Source: Beijerinckiaceae bacterium (lineage in GTDB: Bacteria > Pseudomonadota > Alphaproteobacteria > Rhizobiales > Beijerinckiaceae). Taken from it: a stretch of DNA of 64,000 nt. Under the pieces are notes generated by a model. That model was not told the DNA's origin and searched no databases. It was given only the letters and a program-made list of their open reading frames with translations. A program made the position numbers and the translations under genes. Shown one piece after another: positions 62,113 to 64,000 of this stretch (within the stretch, counting starts at the first letter, position 1; each line of letters begins with the position of its first letter). Location: assembly GCA_019745195.1 (NCBI GenBank), contig JAIETL010000012.1, positions 62,001 to 126,000 on the forward strand, in the 5' to 3' direction.

Positions 62113-64000
62113 TGGCGCGGCGGTCACAACCGGGCCCGATGGCTCCGACGCGGCGCGCGGCGCTGGCTCTGGGCTCGGCCGCGCTGGTTTCGGCGGCGTT
62201 GCCGCGCCGGGCCGACGCCCAGCAGCCGGTGCTGATCGACAGCCCGTTCTTCGCGGAGAAGGTCGCGGCGGGTAAACTGCCGCCGGTGGCGCAGCGCGTG
62301 CCGGCGTCTCCGCGTCTCGTCACCGTTTCCGGCGAGGGCCGCACGCCCGGCCGCCACGGCGGCACGATGCGGATGCTGATGGGCGATCAGCGCGACATCC
62401 GGATGATGACGCTCTACGGCTACAGCCGGCTCGTCGGCTATGACGACAATCTCGATCTCGCACCCGACATCCTCGACGGCTATGACGAGGAGGACGGTCG
62501 CGTCTTCACGTTGAGGCTTCGGCCCGGCCATCGCTGGTCTGACGGCTCGCCCTTCACGACGGAGGATTTCCGCTACTGGTGGGAGGATGTCGCCAACAAC
62601 AAGCGGCTCTCGCCGGGCGGGCCGCCGCAGGCGCTGCTGGCGGGCGGCAAGCCGCCGAAGGTCGAAATCCTGTCGCCGACCGAAATCCGCTATGCCTGGG
62701 AACAGCCGAACCCGGTCTTCCTGCCGTCGCTGGCGGGTGCGCAGCCAACCTATATCTGCATGCCGTCGGGCTATCTGAAGCAGTTCCACGAGACCTATGC
62801 CGACAAGGCGACGCTGGCGCATCGCGTCCGGCAGGTCCGCGTGCGCGACTGGGGGGCGCTGCACGAGCGGCTCTCGCGGATGTACCGGCCGGAGAATCCC
62901 GCGCTGCCGACGCTCGATCCCTGGCGCAACACCACGCCGCTGCCGGCCGAGCAGTTCACCTTCGAGCGCAACGCCTATTTCCACCGCATCGACCAGAACG
63001 GCCGGCAACTGCCCTATGTCGACGAGGTCACGCTGACGGTCGGGACGCATTCGCTGGTGCCGGCCAAGGCCGCAGCCGGCGATGCCGACCTGCAGGCGCG
63101 CTATATCCGTTTCGACAACTATACCTTCCTGAAGGACGCCTCGAAGCGGATGAACTTCGACGTCCGCTTATGGAAGCGGGCCGAGGGCGCCTGGTTCGCG
63201 CTGATGCCCAACCTCAACGCGATCGACCCGGTCTGGCGCGATCTCAACCGCGACGTCCGCTACCGCAGGGCGCTCTCGGCCGCGATCAACCGCAAGGACA
63301 TCAATCAGGTCATCTTCTTCGGCCTCGCCAAGGAGAGCGGCAACACGGCGCTGCCGGAAAGCCCGCTCTACGATCCGGAATTCGCGAAGATGTGGATGAA
63401 GGAGGATCAGGGCCTCGCCAACCGGCTGCTCGACGAGATCGGGCTCGGCAAGCGCGACCTCGAGGGCATCCGCCTGCTGCCCGATGGTCGCCGGCTCGAA
63501 TTCACCGTCGAGACGGCCGGCGAGAGCACCGAGGAGACCGACATCCTCGACCTGATCAAGCAGGACCTGATCGGCGTCGGCATCAAGATCTATCCGCGCT
63601 CGACGCAGCGCGACGTCTTCCGCCGCCGCATCACCGCGGGCCAGACGATCATGGTCGCCTCGACGGGCATGGACAACGCGCTCGTCGCCTCGGAGATGGA
63701 GCCCGACGCCCTGGCGCCGACCACCACGGCGCAGTTCCAGTGGCCGCGCTGGGGCCAGTTCTACGAGACCGGCGGTCGCGAGGGGGAAGAGCCGGCGCTG
63801 CCCGAGGTGAAGGAGCTGGTCGAACTCCACCGGGCCTGGCGGCGCAGCGCGACCCATCAGGAGCGCAAGGAGATCTGGCGGCGGATGCTGAAGATCAACG
63901 CCGAGCAGCTTTTCACGATCGGCGTCGTCAACGCCACGCTGCAGCCGGTCGTGGTCTCGCGCGCTCTGAAGAACGTGCCTGAAAAGGGGCTCTATTCATT
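62112..64000 (+). CDS. Peptide/oligosaccharide-type ABC substrate-binding protein, family 5 (3' end outside window)
   Basis: The first about 630 residues of an SBP_bac_5-family receptor. The ATG overlaps the stop of the dual ATPase gene by one base. The N-terminus carries a twin-arginine-like signal (PTRRAALALGSAALVSAALPRRADAQQ), so Tat export is possible. The body shows DGYDEEDGRVFTLRLRPGHRWSDGSPFTTEDFRYWWEDV, a hallmark of the family, then VRYRRALSAAINRKDINQV. At well over 600 residues it is longer than DppA (about 535) and resembles the larger subgroup next to fused ATPases. The frame is open to the end of the window; the permease genes are presumably downstream. Confidence 0.9.
   Translation, partial: MARRSQPGPMAPTRRAALALGSAALVSAALPRRADAQQPVLIDSPFFAEKVAAGKLPPVAQRVPASPRLVTVSGEGRTPGRHGGTMRMLMGDQRDIRMMTLYGYSRLVGYDDNLDLAPDILDGYDEEDGRVFTLRLRPGHRWSDGSPFTTEDFRYWWEDVANNKRLSPGGPPQALLAGGKPPKVEILSPTEIRYAWEQPNPVFLPSLAGAQPTYICMPSGYLKQFHETYADKATLAHRVRQVRVRDWGALHERLSRMYRPENPALPTLDPWRNTTPLPAEQFTFERNAYFHRIDQNGRQLPYVDEVTLTVGTHSLVPAKAAAGDADLQARYIRFDNYTFLKDASKRMNFDVRLWKRAEGAWFALMPNLNAIDPVWRDLNRDVRYRRALSAAINRKDINQVIFFGLAKESGNTALPESPLYDPEFAKMWMKEDQGLANRLLDEIGLGKRDLEGIRLLPDGRRLEFTVETAGESTEETDILDLIKQDLIGVGIKIYPRSTQRDVFRRRITAGQTIMVASTGMDNALVASEMEPDALAPTTTAQFQWPRWGQFYETGGREGEEPALPEVKELVELHRAWRRSATHQERKEIWRRMLKINAEQLFTIGVVNATLQPVVVSRALKNVPEKGLYS

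Noticed and set aside
62579..63982. A 467-codon plus-strand frame near the end of the window
   Set aside because: It is a shifted frame of the substrate-binding protein gene, whose own frame is open from 62112 to the end of the window and carries the SBP_bac_5 features.

Overview
The window is high-GC DNA with the marks of an alphaproteobacterium of the Hyphomicrobiales (Rhizobiales), possibly near Bosea, Bradyrhizobium or Methylobacterium. The evidence is homospermidine synthase, an Irr-type Fur regulator with matching iron-control palindromes, the CobS/CobT cobaltochelatase pair, a DUF1674 (SDHAF4-like) protein and several short palindromic intergenic repeats. The genus is an inference. Genes are dense, and many neighbours are translationally coupled through 4-bp ATGA overlaps.

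Layout. 1-2.6 kb: the end of a molybdopterin oxidoreductase large subunit and a ModA-like protein without a signal peptide. 2.6-14.7 kb: one giant gene (4,027 aa) for an RTX/Ig-like surface or secreted protein that carries a complete vanadium haloperoxidase active site. 15-20 kb: homospermidine synthase, an MFS transporter, a Lon-domain protein, a thioredoxin-TPR co-chaperone and a Pro-tRNA deacylase, then tRNA-Gly(GCC). 20.3-26.3 kb: a minus-strand catabolic operon with a TRAP transporter (dctPQM), two SDR dehydrogenases, a DHDPS-family aldolase and a cupin. 26.9-29.7 kb: tRNA-Ala(CGC), YggT, carbonic anhydrase, a double cold-shock protein and a MOSC protein. 29.7-31.8 kb: an iron cluster of hemP, bfr, bfd and irr, with two near-identical operator palindromes. 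31.9-39 kb: purH, a heparinase-like protein, an RsmB-type methyltransferase, htpX, DUF1674 and HutD. 39-45.4 kb: a Suv3-like RNA helicase with a disordered basic tail, an epoxide-hydrolase-like enzyme, a DUF3108 protein and rpmB. 45.5-50.6 kb: a phytase-like esterase, then cobT and cobS separated by DUF29 and GNAT genes. 50.8-54.6 kb: two glycosyltransferases and two methyltransferase-like proteins. 54.7-59.9 kb: a three-gene operon of an ABC-transporter-like protein, a cNMP-fold protein and a redox-domain cyclase. 60.2-64 kb: the start of a peptide-type ABC importer.

The best candidate for an undescribed system is the 54.7-59.9 kb operon. All three products keep the folds of known signalling or transport proteins but have lost key residues. 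The ABC half lacks a normal Walker A, LSGGQ, Walker B Glu and H-loop His. The cNMP fold lacks the phosphate-binding Arg. The class III cyclase has lost the Lys, Asn and Arg positions but keeps both metal Asp residues, a histidine-rich membrane anchor and a 2Fe-2S domain. It may be a redox-sensing membrane assembly of pseudo-enzymes. A second notable theme is a 78-bp palindromic repeat (30-18-30). One copy sits in frame inside a glycosyltransferase gene, and the other supplies the C-terminus of a probably frameshifted MOSC protein.
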